From: Corinectria fuckeliana
Taxonomy: Eukaryota > Ascomycota > Sordariomycetes > Hypocreales > Nectriaceae
DNA length: 64,000 nucleotides
Direction of reading: 5' to 3'
NCBI GenBank assembly: GCA_019137255.1
Contig: WPDH01000292.1
Coordinates: 124,001-188,000, forward strand
How positions within the stretch are numbered: the first letter of the stretch is position 1; every line of letters starts with the position of its first letter. Both the position numbers and the translations under genes were made by a program. Below, piece after piece: positions 1 to 12,416 of the stretch. The notes under the pieces were generated by a model. That model made no database searches. It had not been told where the DNA came from and worked only from the letters and a program-made list of their open reading frames with translations.

Positions 1-513
1 TGCGATTGCTCAGTAGGTACCTACGTAGGCCTAATTAATTAGATTAATTAGGCACCGATGGGTGAACGCCAGGGCATGTTGAACCATGGGTTGATCAGCC
101 GCAAATATAAGACCAGCTCGATAGGTGACTTTTTGGGCACTGACACTTCCATCACAGCACACCCTCCCCCCTGGAAACTCCACAACCAACCACACGCACC
201 CAAGACACACACACAGACGCACTCACAACACAACTCCACTCTTTAACAACCGACGCTCCAAAATCGTTAGAGAAATCAAACCATCACCAGCTATCTACAT
301 GCTACGTACATACGGGATACAGCCAACGTGATTAAGAACGCTCAGACATCGTCTGCCCCCCCTTGTCCAACCGCCTTAGTTTCTTCTCTTGCACACGCCC
401 CCCCCCCCCCCCTTCCAGACTGGCCGGAAGCAGCAGCAGCAGAAGCACTCTGCTCTCACCCTTCCGTTTCAAGGGTCTTCAGCACAAACCCCGAAACGAG
501 AACCAAACCCACC
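1..513. other. Upstream region of trm9
   Basis: No gene is visible. The segment begins with a palindrome TAGGTACCTA (14-23) and a near-perfect inverted repeat with 10 bp arms around TAG (30-52). A run of 15 C lies at 398-412, followed by pyrimidine-rich sequence typical of fungal 5' leaders. The trm9 reading frame stays open upstream to about position 328 but contains no ATG there, so this part is probably untranslated. Confidence 0.6.
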
Positions 514-1443
514 ATGGCGAGTAGTTCGTCGGCGATGCCGGCTGCGAGCAAGGACGGGCCACGGGCAGCTCCCGGCCAGCCTCATCCTGTCCAGCCGCCG
601 CGCCAACCTCCCCAGGAAGGACGACGGCGGCGCGAGGAAGACCAGGACGACGCTGCTGCTGCTGCTGCTGCTGCTGAAGATGATGATCCCGCAGCGGACC
701 AGGCCGAGACATACGAGGCCACGCACGTGCACGCCGTCTACGAGGCTATCGCGCCGCACTTCTCCTCCACCCGCCACAAGCCCTGGCCGTTGGTCGCTCA
801 GTTCCTGCTCGCCCAGCGGCCCGGCAGCGTCGGCGTCGACGTCGGCTGCGGCAACGGAAAGTACCTGCGCGTCAACCCGGCCGTCCACCTGATGGGCTCC
901 GACCGCAGCGCCGCCCTGGTGCGCCTAGCCTGGGCGATACAACGCGAGAGCACCGTTGAGGAGGCACCCGCCGCCGCCGCCGCCACCGCTGCTGATACTA
1001 CTGCTACTGCTACCACGGGGAACGGAGAGGTAGACGTCGCCGTTGCCGACGGCCTCGTGCTGCCGTACCGCCGCGCCGCCGTCGACTTCGCCATCTGCAT
1101 CGCCGTCGTCCACCACCTCTCCACGCCCACCCGCCGGCGCGACGCCATCGCCGCGCTGCTCGAGTGCGTGCGGCCGCGCGACGGCCGCGTCCTGGTGTAC
1201 GTGTGGGCGCTGGAGCAGGCGTCGAGCCGCCGCGGCTGGGACGAGGGCAGCGCCCAGGACCGCATGGTGCCGTGGGTGATGCGCAAGCCCAAGGGCCAGG
1301 GCCCCGAGGAGACGTTCCAGCGCTACTATCATCTGTACCGCGAGGGCGAGCTGGAGGAGGACGTCGTGGCGGCCGGCGGCGAGGTCGTGGGAAGCGGCTA
1401 CGAGAGGGATAACTGGTGGGTGATATGTAGTCGGCCGTCGTGA
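514..1443 (+). CDS. trm9: tRNA (uridine-34) carboxymethyl methyltransferase Trm9
   Basis: This is a 309-residue, single-exon protein of the AlkB-homologue-8/Trm9 family, S-adenosylmethionine-dependent methyltransferases. They complete mcm5U at the wobble position of certain tRNAs, together with Trm112 (family knowledge). The start ATG at 514 sits in an ACCATGG context. After a low-complexity N-terminus with Arg/Glu/Asp runs and eight alanines (residues 47-54), the family block with HVHAVYEAIAPHFSSTR and KPWP appears. The SAM-binding motif DVGCGNGKYL follows at about residues 109-118, then the GSD strand and the HHLST motif. The C-terminus ends NWWVICSRPS, as expected. Length is normal for the family. 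The poly-Ala insertion is encoded by a GCT repeat and is probably length-variable. The gene is convergent with the Myb gene downstream. Confidence 0.93.
   Translation: MASSSSAMPAASKDGPRAAPGQPHPVQPPRQPPQEGRRRREEDQDDAAAAAAAAEDDDPAADQAETYEATHVHAVYEAIAPHFSSTRHKPWPLVAQFLLAQRPGSVGVDVGCGNGKYLRVNPAVHLMGSDRSAALVRLAWAIQRESTVEEAPAAAAATAADTTATATTGNGEVDVAVADGLVLPYRRAAVDFAICIAVVHHLSTPTRRRDAIAALLECVRPRDGRVLVYVWALEQASSRRGWDEGSAQDRMVPWVMRKPKGQGPEETFQRYYHLYREGELEEDVVAAGGEVVGSGYERDNWWVICSRPS
652..675 (+). repeat. GCT trinucleotide repeat (8 units) inside trm9
   Basis: Eight perfect GCT codons encode a poly-alanine tract between acidic residues in the disordered N-terminal extension of Trm9. Such repeats vary in length between strains and do not shift the frame. 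Confidence 0.9.
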
Positions 1444-2464
1444 GGGCGAGAAACGGGCAGCAAGAAGAAAAAAATCAAACCGTATTAGAGAAAGAGGGGG
1501 AAAGGTAGGATAATGTCATAACCAACCTCGCCTTGCACATTCAACCCATTGCAGAGTGATGAAACATTGTAAGGACTATTACCTCTCGTACTTTCTTCTC
1601 TCTCCTACAACCTAGTAACTGTACAACCTCTGTCTCTTCTCTATCAGTTTTGATATCATCTATCAACACAAAATTTCAAACATCCGTACTCGCCGTCCCA
1701 TGATATCCTCCATCCCATCCCGTCCATTCATTCCCTTTCCATGCCCATCCCTGGGCCCTTCCATCCGGGCTCAGCCTCCTCGCCCGAGACAAAACAACGT
1801 CCAGGATCAGAACAACCTAAACAAACCCCTGTGTGTGCGTGTGTGTGTGTTTTTTCGGCTCTTTCAAGTCAGTCCTCCTAGTTAGTGCCTTGGCCCTCGG
1901 GTCATTGCCACCCCTGCTTCCACTCGGACGCCTTCTACCCATACAAGAACAATCGAAGAAAGAAAAAAGAGGGAAAAAGAACACATTCTGAAAAATGACA
2001 CGGCAACGAAATGAAGTAAAGAAATATGATCCCGTTTGTTTTTGGTTTTTGTTCCACATGCCAAAATGTCTTTCGCCTCGTATCCTTCATATGCCATCCC
2101 GTCGTCACCCCATGCATGCCATGAAATGCTGTTGTAAGATATGCGTTCCCAAACAATAAAATAAAAAGTCTCCGACGTACCCTCGTCCCAAAACGTTTCG
2201 AGTGGCAGATAGAGATGACCGCTTTCCCATGTCCGGCTTGCCCTTCTGACGCGATGCAACCCAGCAGATACTGTGTGAGTGTGTGAGTGTTTGTGTTTCC
2301 GTCCCTGGTAAAAGACCATGCGTCGCCGTTTCTTGTCGCCCGCTGTCCCAAAACAACCCTCGTAATCCAACCCTGGCTAATGGTGCCCAAACAAAACCAA
2401 AAGTCCAACTCCGTGCTCGTCCGTGCCCCTCCGCCCCCTAGCGCCGAGGGGAAAAGAGAGGCTC
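1444..2464. other. Convergent intergenic region (3' flanks of trm9 and the Myb gene)
   Basis: No convincing gene. The segment lies between two convergent stop codons, so it should hold both 3' UTRs. It is rich in C/T on the plus strand and has a GT repeat at 1831-1850 followed by a T run. Open frames here have no protein-like composition. Confidence 0.6.
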
Positions 2465-3911
2465 TTATGCCATGCGTCGTCTGTGGCCCGACTCCCGCTG
2501 AAGAAGATCAGGGCTGGCCCGTCGCTTCGATCCGGTCGTCTCCATCGAGTAGCTGGCGAGGGCCGGGAGGAGTGGCGTCTGGCCGGGAGGGGCAGCCATG
2601 GGAACGGTCGCCGCTCCCGCAGGAGTGCTATACGGGCTGACACCCGTGGTAAGCTCGGCGACTCCAGGCAGGAGCCCGCCTCCCCGCGGCGGTGGCTGGT
2701 TCTGGATCGGAGCCAGGCCAGGCCCTGGGGCGTAGTGGACTTCGTTGGGGTCGGGCGCCATGGGCATCGGGGGCGGAGGGATAGACTCGCGGCGGGAGAT
2801 GATGGTGCGGCCGCTGGGGACACCCACCAAGGGCTGAGGTCGGCTGTACATGGCCCGAGGGGACGGAGCTCGCAAGTCCCGCGGCAAGCTTCCTTGGGAG
2901 TGCGAGTGGGCGTGGCTGCGGGAGGGAGAATTTCGGTGGCTATTGGCGTTGCTGTCGACGTTGACAGCAGCAAGTGAAAAGGGAATCACACCGGCTCGTC
3001 GAGCCATGTCTGCCTCACCGAGTTGCCAGTGCATGGCTTCTGCTGCTCGCCAGGGGACGGCCATTTCCTCTGCGACCTTGGCCCACATCTCTGGCTTGAA
3101 TCTGTTCTCATATCAGCTGGCTATCCAAGTTCGGGGACCTAGGGGGCGAGCATAGTTGAGGTGTCCCAAGAAAAGGGGGCGTCGAATCCTTGGTGCCTGG
3201 AGAGGGTAGATTATGGGTAGATTATTGTCCTTACCTCTCATATAGTCTGGCGAGCTTGTTCTTCCGCTCCTCGTCCCACTCGCTCCGTCTTTCGAGGTAG
3301 TTTTGGTAGTGGAGGCGGCAGCTGATGGCACTCCGGCCGGGAAGACGCTTGGAGATGTCCTCCCACTTCATGCCACTCCCCCGGAGCTCGATGATGAGTG
3401 CATCCTCTTCAGGTGACCACTTGCTCTGCTTCTTAACGGGCTGGTCCGAGGTGTTGGGAGGCATGTTGCGCCTGCCAGTCGGCATTGGTGGTTGAGCTAC
3501 AGGCGGCGTGACATGCGCAGCTGGCCGGGCTGGAGCCGTGGAGGCCTTGATCGGGGGCGGCCGAGGCGCGGAAGCAGGCTGGGCTTGGCGGGGCGGCGAG
3601 ACGGAAGACTCATCTGAGTCGGGACCTTTGAGGAGGGCTGCGATATCCACGGTGACAGCCGGTACGCCCGATCTGCCCACGCGGGACCCGCTGGCATAAG
3701 AGCGCGGAGCGCGCACCAGGTCGAGACGGTCCTGGATAGCCTCACGGGACGGAAACTCTGCCCGCAAGAGGCAGAGCGGAGTCTCGCTCTTGAGTTGGGC
3801 CAGCTCGGCGACTGCTTCCGGGGTCCGTTCTACGTCTGGCTTGGGAGAGGCTTTCGAGAAGCCCTGCGTCGTCTGAACAACGCCGCGTATCAAGGCACAC
3901 AACAGTTGCAA
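2465..3911 (-). CDS. Two-repeat Myb/SANT DNA-binding protein (5' end unresolved)
   Basis: Two exons are clear: 3911-3235 and 3101-2465, joined across a 133 nt intron (GTAAGG donor, AACAG acceptor, phase 2). The joined frame carries two Myb/SANT helix-turn-helix repeats. The first starts KWSPEEDALIIELRGSG and runs through GRSAISCRLHYQNYL. The second starts in exon 1 with EWDEERKNKLARLYER and continues after the junction as FKPEMWAKVAEEM. A proline/serine-rich tail follows and ends KRRASPDLLQRESGHRRRMA. The protein is therefore a nuclear DNA-binding regulator. The start is unresolved: the frame opens near 3929 with no ATG before 3485 (MPTGRRNM). Either translation starts at 3485, or an upstream exon supplies the ATG. 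The 140 codons before 3485 read as protein, which favours an upstream exon. Targets unknown. Confidence 0.78.
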
Positions 3912-4992
3912 CGTGAGGGCGTGACCGTGTTATAGAGGCAACGCTAGGGGTTGTATGGCCGATAAGGGGCAAAGAGGTTGCAGAATACCGTGGGGGAGGG
4001 GAGTGAAGGCGAGGTTTGCGAGTTCACAGCCGGCGTCGATGAGCTTGAAACAGCAAGGAGGACGTAGAAGTACCTGGTGGCTTTGGTGTGCGTTCTGGAT
4101 GCGGAAATAGTCCTTGTGGTGGAGGGGTGGGTGCTGATTTAGGTATCGATGATGTCGGGCTCAAGTAAGTACCTCGCGAGGAGAGAAGAGAGGAGAAGGG
4201 GGAAACTGTCTCGGGAGGCAGCAGTCAAAGTAGTTTAGATGATGAAGCGTGGCTCGTCGTGATGAAGAAGACTGAAGATTCATATGATTGGTGATTTCCA
4301 GGGCGGTAGCAACCAATAGGGTGGAGATGAGACGAGCTGGACAAGGCAGAGCAGATCGGAGGGCGCCAAAGGGGGTGTGAGCAAGGGAAAGGTAAAATAA
4401 AACAAAAAGGTCAGGGCGAGGCTGGGCTTTTCTCGCAGGTTTCTTTGCCGTCGACTGGGAACAGGCCGGAGGAGAAGTGGCATGGGATGGGGGATGTGTC
4501 GGGTTGAAGATGCTGAGAGAGGAGTTGTCTTGGTTCTGGTTCCGCAGAAGAAACGTCGGTAGGGTAAGGTATTGTTTAGTAGGAGGAGCCTATGTAGGAG
4601 GAGAGGAGCCTCAGGGCGCAGGACACAACCCAAGGCGGACCCACGTTCGGGACTGTTTGTTCGCTAGAGATGCTTGGCCGGGAGTCGAGATACGATACGA
4701 TACATGGAAGATGCGAGAAGCTAGTAAGATGGAGCTCCGTTACGTAGTACGTAGTAGAGAAGAGGGGGGGGGGGAGGGGGCCGCGTAGGAAAAAGAAAAG
4801 AAAAGGTTGCCCCGAGGGAACTGGTTTTGTTTGATGATGGGTTGTCGACGGGAGTGCAGACGGGAGTGCAGCTGCAGTGTGGTGCAGAGCTTCAGGGCGA
4901 AAGGAGGCGCGACAGTGGGGGAGAGAATGGAGAATGCGCAGGAAGCCGGGGGTCTGATTACAACATCCCAAGCGCAAGCGTCCGATGGAGCG

Positions 4993-5020
4993 TTAGGTAG
5001 GTAGGTAGGCAGGCAGGTAG
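4993..5020. repeat. TAGG/CAGG tetranucleotide repeat
   Basis: A run of TAGG units grades into CAGG units. It is a short microsatellite in non-coding DNA. Confidence 0.8.
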
Positions 5021-5370
5021 CCAAGTGACTGACCGTCTTAACAAGAGCCTAGGGCTATACGTGACAAGGGCGAGGACTCTAATAAAGCACAGCACAGGAA
5101 CAAGAGCAACGGGCAAGCATAGAGTGTACGGAACGGTCAAGGGCCATTCTTCTTTTAGTATGGACAGGGGGAGAGGGGTGAGCGAGATACACCAAGGGGG
5201 GGGTGGGATGAGGATCGAGTCGAAGTCGAGTCGAGCCGAAGTGGGCGCAGCGTGGAGTCGACGTGTTTGGCAATTAAGGCAAAGGGCATCGACAGGTCGG
5301 GGACGATGGACGATGGACGATAGAGGAACAGCTGCAGCTTGGTACCTTGCGTTGCGGTGCATTTTCCAAA

Positions 5371-5406
5371 GTGGAAGTGGAAGCGGAAGCGGAAGTGGAA
5401 GTGGAA
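5371..5406. repeat. GNGGAA hexanucleotide repeat
   Basis: Six units of GTGGAA or GCGGAA occur in tandem with single-base variation at the second position. They are non-coding. Confidence 0.8.
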
Positions 5407-5553
5407 TTGTTGAAGACCCCAAAAAAAAAACCTAAAAGAAAAAGAAAAAAAGAGGTGATAGTGATGAAAAAGCCGAGGCACACGCCATTCCCCGGGTTCT
5501 CAGTGGCAACTTGAACTCCTCACTTCTCACTTCAGGTTCGAGTTTCTCGGATT

Positions 5554-5589
5554 CCAGTTCTCGGGTCCCAGTTCTCGGGTCCCAGTTCT
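5554..5589. repeat. 14 bp tandem repeat, 2.6 copies
   Basis: The unit CCAGTTCTCGGGTC is repeated twice exactly and then partly. A TGTTCC hexamer repeat follows at 5661-5686. Confidence 0.8.
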
Positions 5590-5660
5590 TCAGGTCCTCC
5601 AGTTGGTAGTCTAGGTTGCCGGACATCTGGTTGGCGGTGGTGTTTGCAGTTCCTCTGCCT

Positions 5661-5686
5661 TGTTCCTGTTCCTGTTCCTGTTTCTG
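5661..5686. repeat. TGTTCC hexanucleotide repeat
   Basis: About four tandem TGTTCC units, the last degenerate. They are non-coding. Confidence 0.75.
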
Positions 5687-8404
5687 ACTTACACCCAAGC
5701 ATCATCGATGCCATTCGATGGGCATCAATCGACCCTTAGCCCTACGTCCCCTTCGCCACCTCGTGCCTCACTGCCAGGCCCACGATAGCCTCAGCATCAC
5801 CAGTTCCAAGTCAGGCAAGGCCCGAGAGCATCGCCCCCGTACTTCGTACATGTCATAATACCGGTCAGGAACTGAGAAATGTCGGTCTCCCAAGTTGCAA
5901 CGGGTGTACATACTTGAGGGCCTAGTACATACGCAGTACGTACCGCCCTGGCCTTCCATGGCGTCGCTGTCAGTTCTGGCGGCGTTTGGCGCGATGCTAC
6001 ACGCCCCCCCTCGCCCCAGGCACGCCGCATGTTCCCACCCCCCACCCCCTTCCCCTTCCCCTTCCCTCCCCTGCTATGTAAGTACGGGTCAGGTTGGGTT
6101 GAACGATTCGATCTTCGCATGGGACCGTCCGCCTTCCCGGCTCCGATTTTCTTCATCTGGAGACTGGGGGAGGGAAGGAATTGGGAGAACGGGCTGGCAT
6201 CGTGCGCGCGGTAGGGGGTCGGGCGAGCGAGCCGGCCGTCTATGGATGGATGGATAGATGTTGCTGCTGTCCAGCGCAATGCGCAATGCCACGACACATG
6301 CATAAAGCCTCATCGATCTGGGCTTGACCGGGCGATCTAACTCCGGGGCGGCGTTGCTTCGCCGTGATGCCTCGCCGTGCTGGAACGGTACCGTGTCGCC
6401 GTGTCGTTGTCCGTCCCCCGCGGCTCTCAGTCGGGCAACCCGCAACTCCATTGATCCACGACCTCAATCATTAAGAACCGTCACTCTCCCGTCGTTTGGC
6501 CTAGAGGGTAGCCACGGGCGTGTGAAGGAGTTGTACGCGCCGTGCATCCGCCTTCGATTCCCCGGCAGGCCGGAGATGGCAGCAAGAGCGCATCCGCGGG
6601 AGCATGGCATGGAGTATGGAGTAAGGAGCGTGGAGCGCAGCGGCCGTGCCAAAAAATAATGGCGCAAGGGAGGCTGCTTCCAGCACGACGACACCCGAGG
6701 CGTTCGCACGAACCACCTAGTTCGAGGCAGGTCGGTAAGTCATTGTGATTGACGATGTGCTGTCCAGGACCTGGGTCCAGGGTCCTCCCCCTCGTGGAGT
6801 CTCGGTCGGCTCGAGATGACTCGAATCGAGTACGAGAGAGCGCGCGTGTGAGTGAGTGGAGGAGGCACCCGTCGATGCTCCACAACAAGACGACGACCCT
6901 TCTGCAAACGACGAGAGCCACGACGTGTGAAAGCGAAAGGGCCTGCAGTCTGTGACGACGTGGTGTGAGCGAAGCCCGTGAGCGACGCCTTGACACCAAT
7001 CTCTTGTGAAGGCGCGCTAGCACGGCCAGGAACTCCCCGGGAGACAAAACACACTCGGCGGCAAGCGTAGAGAAAAGTGTGACATGGTTTTACGTCGTCT
7101 CAACTTCCAACTTCCAAGTCGACAACGGTTGGGTGCTGGCTGCTTGGCTGCGTGCCCTGGAGGAGGGAGGCAATGCGAGGCGATGATGTGCGTGCTAATT
7201 AGGTCCTCCCAAGCACCCCAAGGTCTCTGGCCCATTGTCAATTGCCATGGTTGATGCCGCCGAATGACGATGCCGATGGGCGCGCCAAAAAAACAAGGGT
7301 ACGTAATGTACTTGGCCGCCAGCATCATCGCATCGGACATCCGATAGCCCAGTCCCCAGGATTCCAAGGACAGACGCAGCCGGGGACGAAGTACCGCGCC
7401 AGCATCCCCAGCGCCAACGTCAGCGTCAGTCAGCATCAACGCGCGCTGGGGGAGGGGGGAGGGGGGGAGAATCGATGATGGGATGGTGGTGATGGTCACG
7501 GCTTGGGCGCCAATCGTCGGCTCCGGCGCATCCTTCCCCGTCCCAAGTACGAAGTATATACCGTAATGTATACGAGACATGAAGTGAACCGCACCCGCAT
7601 ATCGCGACTCAGCCCTGACGGGGCATCCGTTCGCTCACTTTCACTCTTTTTCGATATACCTAGCTGCCACGGAGCCCTACAAGAAAGAGAGAAGAAAAAC
7701 GCTGAGCTCCCTCTCTACCTACCGAGGCGCATTAACAACTACCTACCTAGTTAACGGAGGCGTGCAGCAGCAGCCGCATGCCACCAAGTGTTTACTGCGT
7801 ACACCCGCACAACTTGCGAAGTACAACGGATCTGTCATTTGAGGAAATAGCGGCGGTTGGGTGAGATGCAGGGCCAAAAGCCACAAACGTCGGCGCCGGT
7901 TGAACAAGCCCAACAACCACATCCACAGTTTCCGACGACGACGAATAGTTCACCACGCGGGGTGGGCGCCTTGGCTTGACAGTGACGGCCCCCAAAAAAG
8001 AGGCGTCAGAACCATGCCGGACAGACACTAACAAGACTGACAACGGCGTCGACAGCTCCTTGGCCCCTTGCCTACCTAGGACAAAGGCGCGAAGGGAAGC
8101 ACGCGCCCAACGTCTGTCTGTGCGCGGTCCGCCCGCAACCGCAACACCTTCGCGCAGGTTTGATGATGAGTTTGGCCCTTTGAGGCGGAGGCCTGGGTAC
8201 CTTAATTGCGGCTGGGGCTTTGGGGCTGGGTTTGTGAGTGAACGCCTCGGGAGCGGGCGGCTTGGAACCAAGAAAAAGACAAAGGCCCGGCCCGAGCATT
8301 GTGACCTTTGTCTCCGTGCCCGTCCCCAGTGAACTTATTTAGGTAATGAGTGACGGGAGTCTCCGTGTACTTTGTCATGTAATACTCCGTCACTAAATAC
8401 CAAG

Positions 8405-8418
8405 TACCTAATTAGGTA
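8405..8418. repeat. Perfect 14 bp palindrome TACCTAATTAGGTA
   Basis: This self-complementary site belongs to the TACCTA/TAGGTA motif set that recurs in intergenic parts of this window. Function unknown. Confidence 0.7.
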
Positions 8419-8769
8419 TGTAGCAGTGAGAGACACCCCACCGACGACAGCCTACAGTACTAGTAGTATATCTTCGCTGTACATAGTAAGGTACTTGAGA
8501 TGGATCATGGATCCGTCGGATCTCTCTCTCTGCAGGCAGACGGACGGACGCTCACGGCCTAACTCTGAGCCCGGCCAAGCGCCAGTGCTCCATGTGCTCG
8601 CTCCATGAGATGCTGCTCTGCGGGCAACGGCTTCTCAGTAACGATGTACTGTATGCTCCACGCCGCCATCCGCCTAGTAGCACGGAGCCGGGAACACCCT
8701 GGATGCTGCTGATGAACTGGCGGTCAAAGGAGCAAAAAAAAAAAGATGCCGCCCGTGACTGCGAAGAGC

Positions 8770-8790
8770 TGGTGGTGGTGGTGGTGGTGG
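8770..8790. repeat. GGT trinucleotide repeat
   Basis: Seven tandem GGT units lie in non-coding DNA. Confidence 0.8.
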
Positions 8791-11749
8791 GTAGTCGTGT
8801 TCATCGGCCGAGGGTTGGTGAGCTGGTGTTGGTGCTGGTGTCATGGATTATGTATCAATTGTTGTCCCAGGGCGTATCGTGGATAATGGCATGTGCAATG
8901 TGTGCTCTGCGTGCTACTATGTAAGGTAAGTAAGGTACGGATATAATACTGCCATGTAACTTGGTAAGGTAGGTAATTACCTTATGTAGGTACTCCATAA
9001 TGTGCAATGTGCAATGTGCGTTAGATACAGTGTAAGCTTCCCTGGTCCCATCTGGGGGCTTCCGCTTGCGGGCTTGTCCGGGGGAGCCACCAAGCCTCGA
9101 GCGTGAACCATGATCGACCACCAACACGTCCCATCCCTCCCTCTCATCCATCCATCCCTTCTTTTCTCCGCCCCTCCTCCGCCGTCCGTCGTCCGCACAC
9201 ACACACACGCCTAGCATCAAGCCACATAGCCCAATCTGGTTCCTGTCTGCCTCTGCCCTTCCGTTCTGGCGGTCGTCCGGCCGGTTGGTCGGCTACAAGG
9301 TCACGACGCGCAGGCCGGCCACAACTGGGAAGGAGGGGCGTGCAAGGTGTGAAGACGTCCCAGGCAAACCTCCTCCAGGCTGCGGTGGCTCTGCTTGGTG
9401 GTGGTGTTGTGCCAGCGATGGGTAGACTGCTGCGGCTGCTGCTGCGGCTGCATCAATAACACCACAGCCACTGGCGTCAGTTGTCCACCGGCAGCGAACC
9501 GCCCCGCGCTCCGTGTTTGAGACAGCTCGGCATCGTGCTTGCAGACGCGTTACGAGCCTCACCCTCGCAGATTCACCCTCGCAGCTCGCACTTCGCGCTT
9601 TCACTTCACACCTTCGATCCCCCCCCGGCAAGCTTGCGCCTCGCAGCTCGCAGGCTCTTCTCGCAGGCATGCCTTGGCCGTCAGGTCCCTCTCTGAGGAC
9701 GCCACGTTGTTGTTGCCAGCCAGCAAGTCGAGCATCTGTGGCAGGGTTCCACCTCGGTGGCATCGTGACCGCCACCCGACCTCCACCTCGATGAAAGAAA
9801 ATTTCACCCCTTCAGCTTTCTTCCTTTTTCAATGCCCTTGCTCACCCAAGTCCGTTTTATCAGGCCAAGGCCGCCTGCTCGTCGAGCTCTTGGGGCCCCA
9901 TCCTCGACCCTCTCAACCCTAGCTCCCTTGCTCCCAAAAAGGGCGGGACGAGGCGGGCTGGAGGACGGTTGGATCTGCGGCCAGGGACCAGGGCTCTATC
10001 GATGGAGGCCAGCACGGCCAGCAGGCGGCCGGCCGGCATGTGGCGGGGTGAATGAAACGCTCTCCAGCGCACAACGCAGCAAGTTGAACATGATACTTCG
10101 TACGAGAGCGCTACCTTACCGTACCTAATGATGATGGGGGCGTGGACGCTCGTCACAGCTAGCCTTGGCTGGGCTAATTAGTCCTCCAGCTCCCAGGATG
10201 AGCAGTGGCCGTCTGCTTTTTGGCGAGGCCTAAGGGCGTTGCCGTGTTACACAGCACAGGTCGCAGTGGCAGAATAGTATGCCGTTGCAGTACGGTTGAT
10301 GCCCGAGCAAAGCAAAGTCTCCGAATATCCCACCTCCCGTGTGTGTCGTAGTGCACATGGGCAGACTCGTCTGAGCCCCCGTACGCATCAAAGCATGCTG
10401 AATTAGTATTGTCTAACAATAACCCCCACCCAATGGCGGGTTCACAGCCCCGTTCTCGACCTCTCCGTGCCCTTCCATGGTGAGAAGTGAGTTGTCGTGA
10501 GTATCAGACAACAATGTGGGATTGCAAAGGCCGTCCTTCCAAGCCCCCCAAAGACACCAAAAAAAAAAAAAGTGCCCCACTGGCCGTCACGAACCATCCC
10601 CATCCATTCAAGCACCGGATCGAGGGTCAAGTGAGCTGCGACGTATGTACGTGTGTCGTTCCTCCAACCACTACACGACCTATCAGTGGGTCCCGGCTCT
10701 TGCATTGCAGTCTTGTTCGAGCATCAGCGCGAAGGAGGCTGGCAGCTGGATGAGTGGATGGCGGCGCAGCTCAGGGTAGGTCGAATGGGATAGCTTAAGG
10801 GTTGTCCCCAGCAGGAACCCGGTCGACGACGCGACTGGTCAGCCATTGCGTTTGGGCAAAACACCACGATGGAGAAAAGTCCTGCCGGGATGGCGAACGG
10901 GGATAGCGACGGGGATGGAGGCATTGGCATCGCGTCTGTCCCGGAACATCTCCAACGTTAACACGACCTCAACCTCAGAGCCACGGGGAACAGCCACTGC
11001 AGCAGCTTGATAAGAGCCTACGAATACCGTAACTGCGACAACTGACTTTGTCCTTACATAGTACAGGCAGCATGCCATGCTCTGCTTTGCTTTGCTGGCC
11101 ATGCGCGCTCTGAGACCCCTGCCCAGACACGCCGCCCACCATTTGCTCCCGCGCGCCGACTCTTTGCCAGCGACGTCATGGGCCGATCGGCGCTTTCTGC
11201 CAGTTGCCAGCTCTGCCCAGTGCCAGCGCAAAGCCGCAAGCTCGCAAGGCAAAAGCCAGACCAGCATGGGGGTCGCATGGAGGAGAAACATGGGGGAAAC
11301 TTCATCTTGGGAGGGGTGGGCGGGTCGCCACGGGCCCGGCGGCAACGTCCCGTCCGTCATGTCTGACGTTTGTCTTGGACAGTTGGACTTCTCGTTGTCT
11401 CGCCCTGTCTTGTCCAATCTTACGGATACGGTCGTACATCATACATCACACCGTTGCCTCGCCTTGGCCCTCTGCCTCGTGCTTTGTCTGTCACTCATCA
11501 ATGCCCGGGCCCTTGTCGCGGATGGAACCACCCACGCGTGTGGGGGCCTGGAGAGTCGGGCAGCGGATCAAGGCCAAACTGACTAGGTAGCCTAGGGCAT
11601 GGGCCGACCGATGGATGGGATGTGGGATGGGAAATGAGAACGATGATGGATGATGTATTATGGATGATGGTAGTGGATGATGATTGACGATGGTCTCGAT
11701 CCGCGTGATAGACTCACGCCCTACTAACACTGGCTCGTCACAAAGTATC

Positions 11750-11787
11750 TAGGTAGGTAGGTAGGTAGGTAGGTAGGCAAGTAGGTA
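11750..11787. repeat. TAGG microsatellite
   Basis: At least seven perfect TAGG units are followed by diverged units. This is the longest perfect microsatellite in the gene desert. Confidence 0.85.
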
Positions 11788-12381
11788 ATGTTGGGCGTTT
11801 GCTGCCCTTCTCTTTGATGCTTCACCGATCCATGGCGCGCACGGCTCCACGTCGCCAACCCGGCTTAGAACATGGTTTCTACGTACATGTATGTAGTCTA
11901 TCGACTTCCATCACCTGCCAATTTGCCCGTTCCCCATCGCACAGCAAAGGCTCAGCGCGGTACCCAACGTGGCGGTGAGGGAGCAGCATATGACGATGTC
12001 GATGTCGACTCGGGTATCAAAAACTCTTCGGGCCAGGACCAGAACCTAAAAAAGCATGGCAAATCAATGGTTTCACCGTACCGGTTCCCTAGAATTGCTT
12101 CGTTTACATGACGGCAGCCTGCAGGGCACAGCGTGGCAAAGTAAGGCGAAAGAGGGCTGAGACAACTCGTTGGATTTGGATTATCCAACATGGCGAAGCC
12201 GCCCTAGGTTCGAAGATGAGAAACACGTTGCTTCTGGTGGACCGGGAATGTGCTTTTTTTGGGGTCACCCTCGCACCATTCATTGCCGGCCGTCAAACTC
12301 GGCAGGCTGGTCTGACGAGGGACTCGAGTTCCGAACCATGTTTCAACAGGTGCCGGTGATGCAGACGCGGATGCCGCTGTC

Positions 12382-12416
12382 TGTATGTAAGTATGTATGT
12401 AAGTATGTAGTTATGT
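12382..12416. repeat. TGTA/AGTA tetranucleotide repeat
   Basis: Alternating TGTA and AGTA units run for about 35 bp in non-coding DNA. Confidence 0.75.

Noticed and set aside
7017..7580. 187-codon minus-strand frame in the gene desert
   Set aside because: Random-looking composition, no conserved motif, and no supporting splice-joined neighbours.
11750..11787. TAGG repeat considered as telomere-like or a CRISPR-type array
   Set aside because: The unit differs from fungal telomere TTAGGG, and there are no spacers; it is a simple microsatellite.
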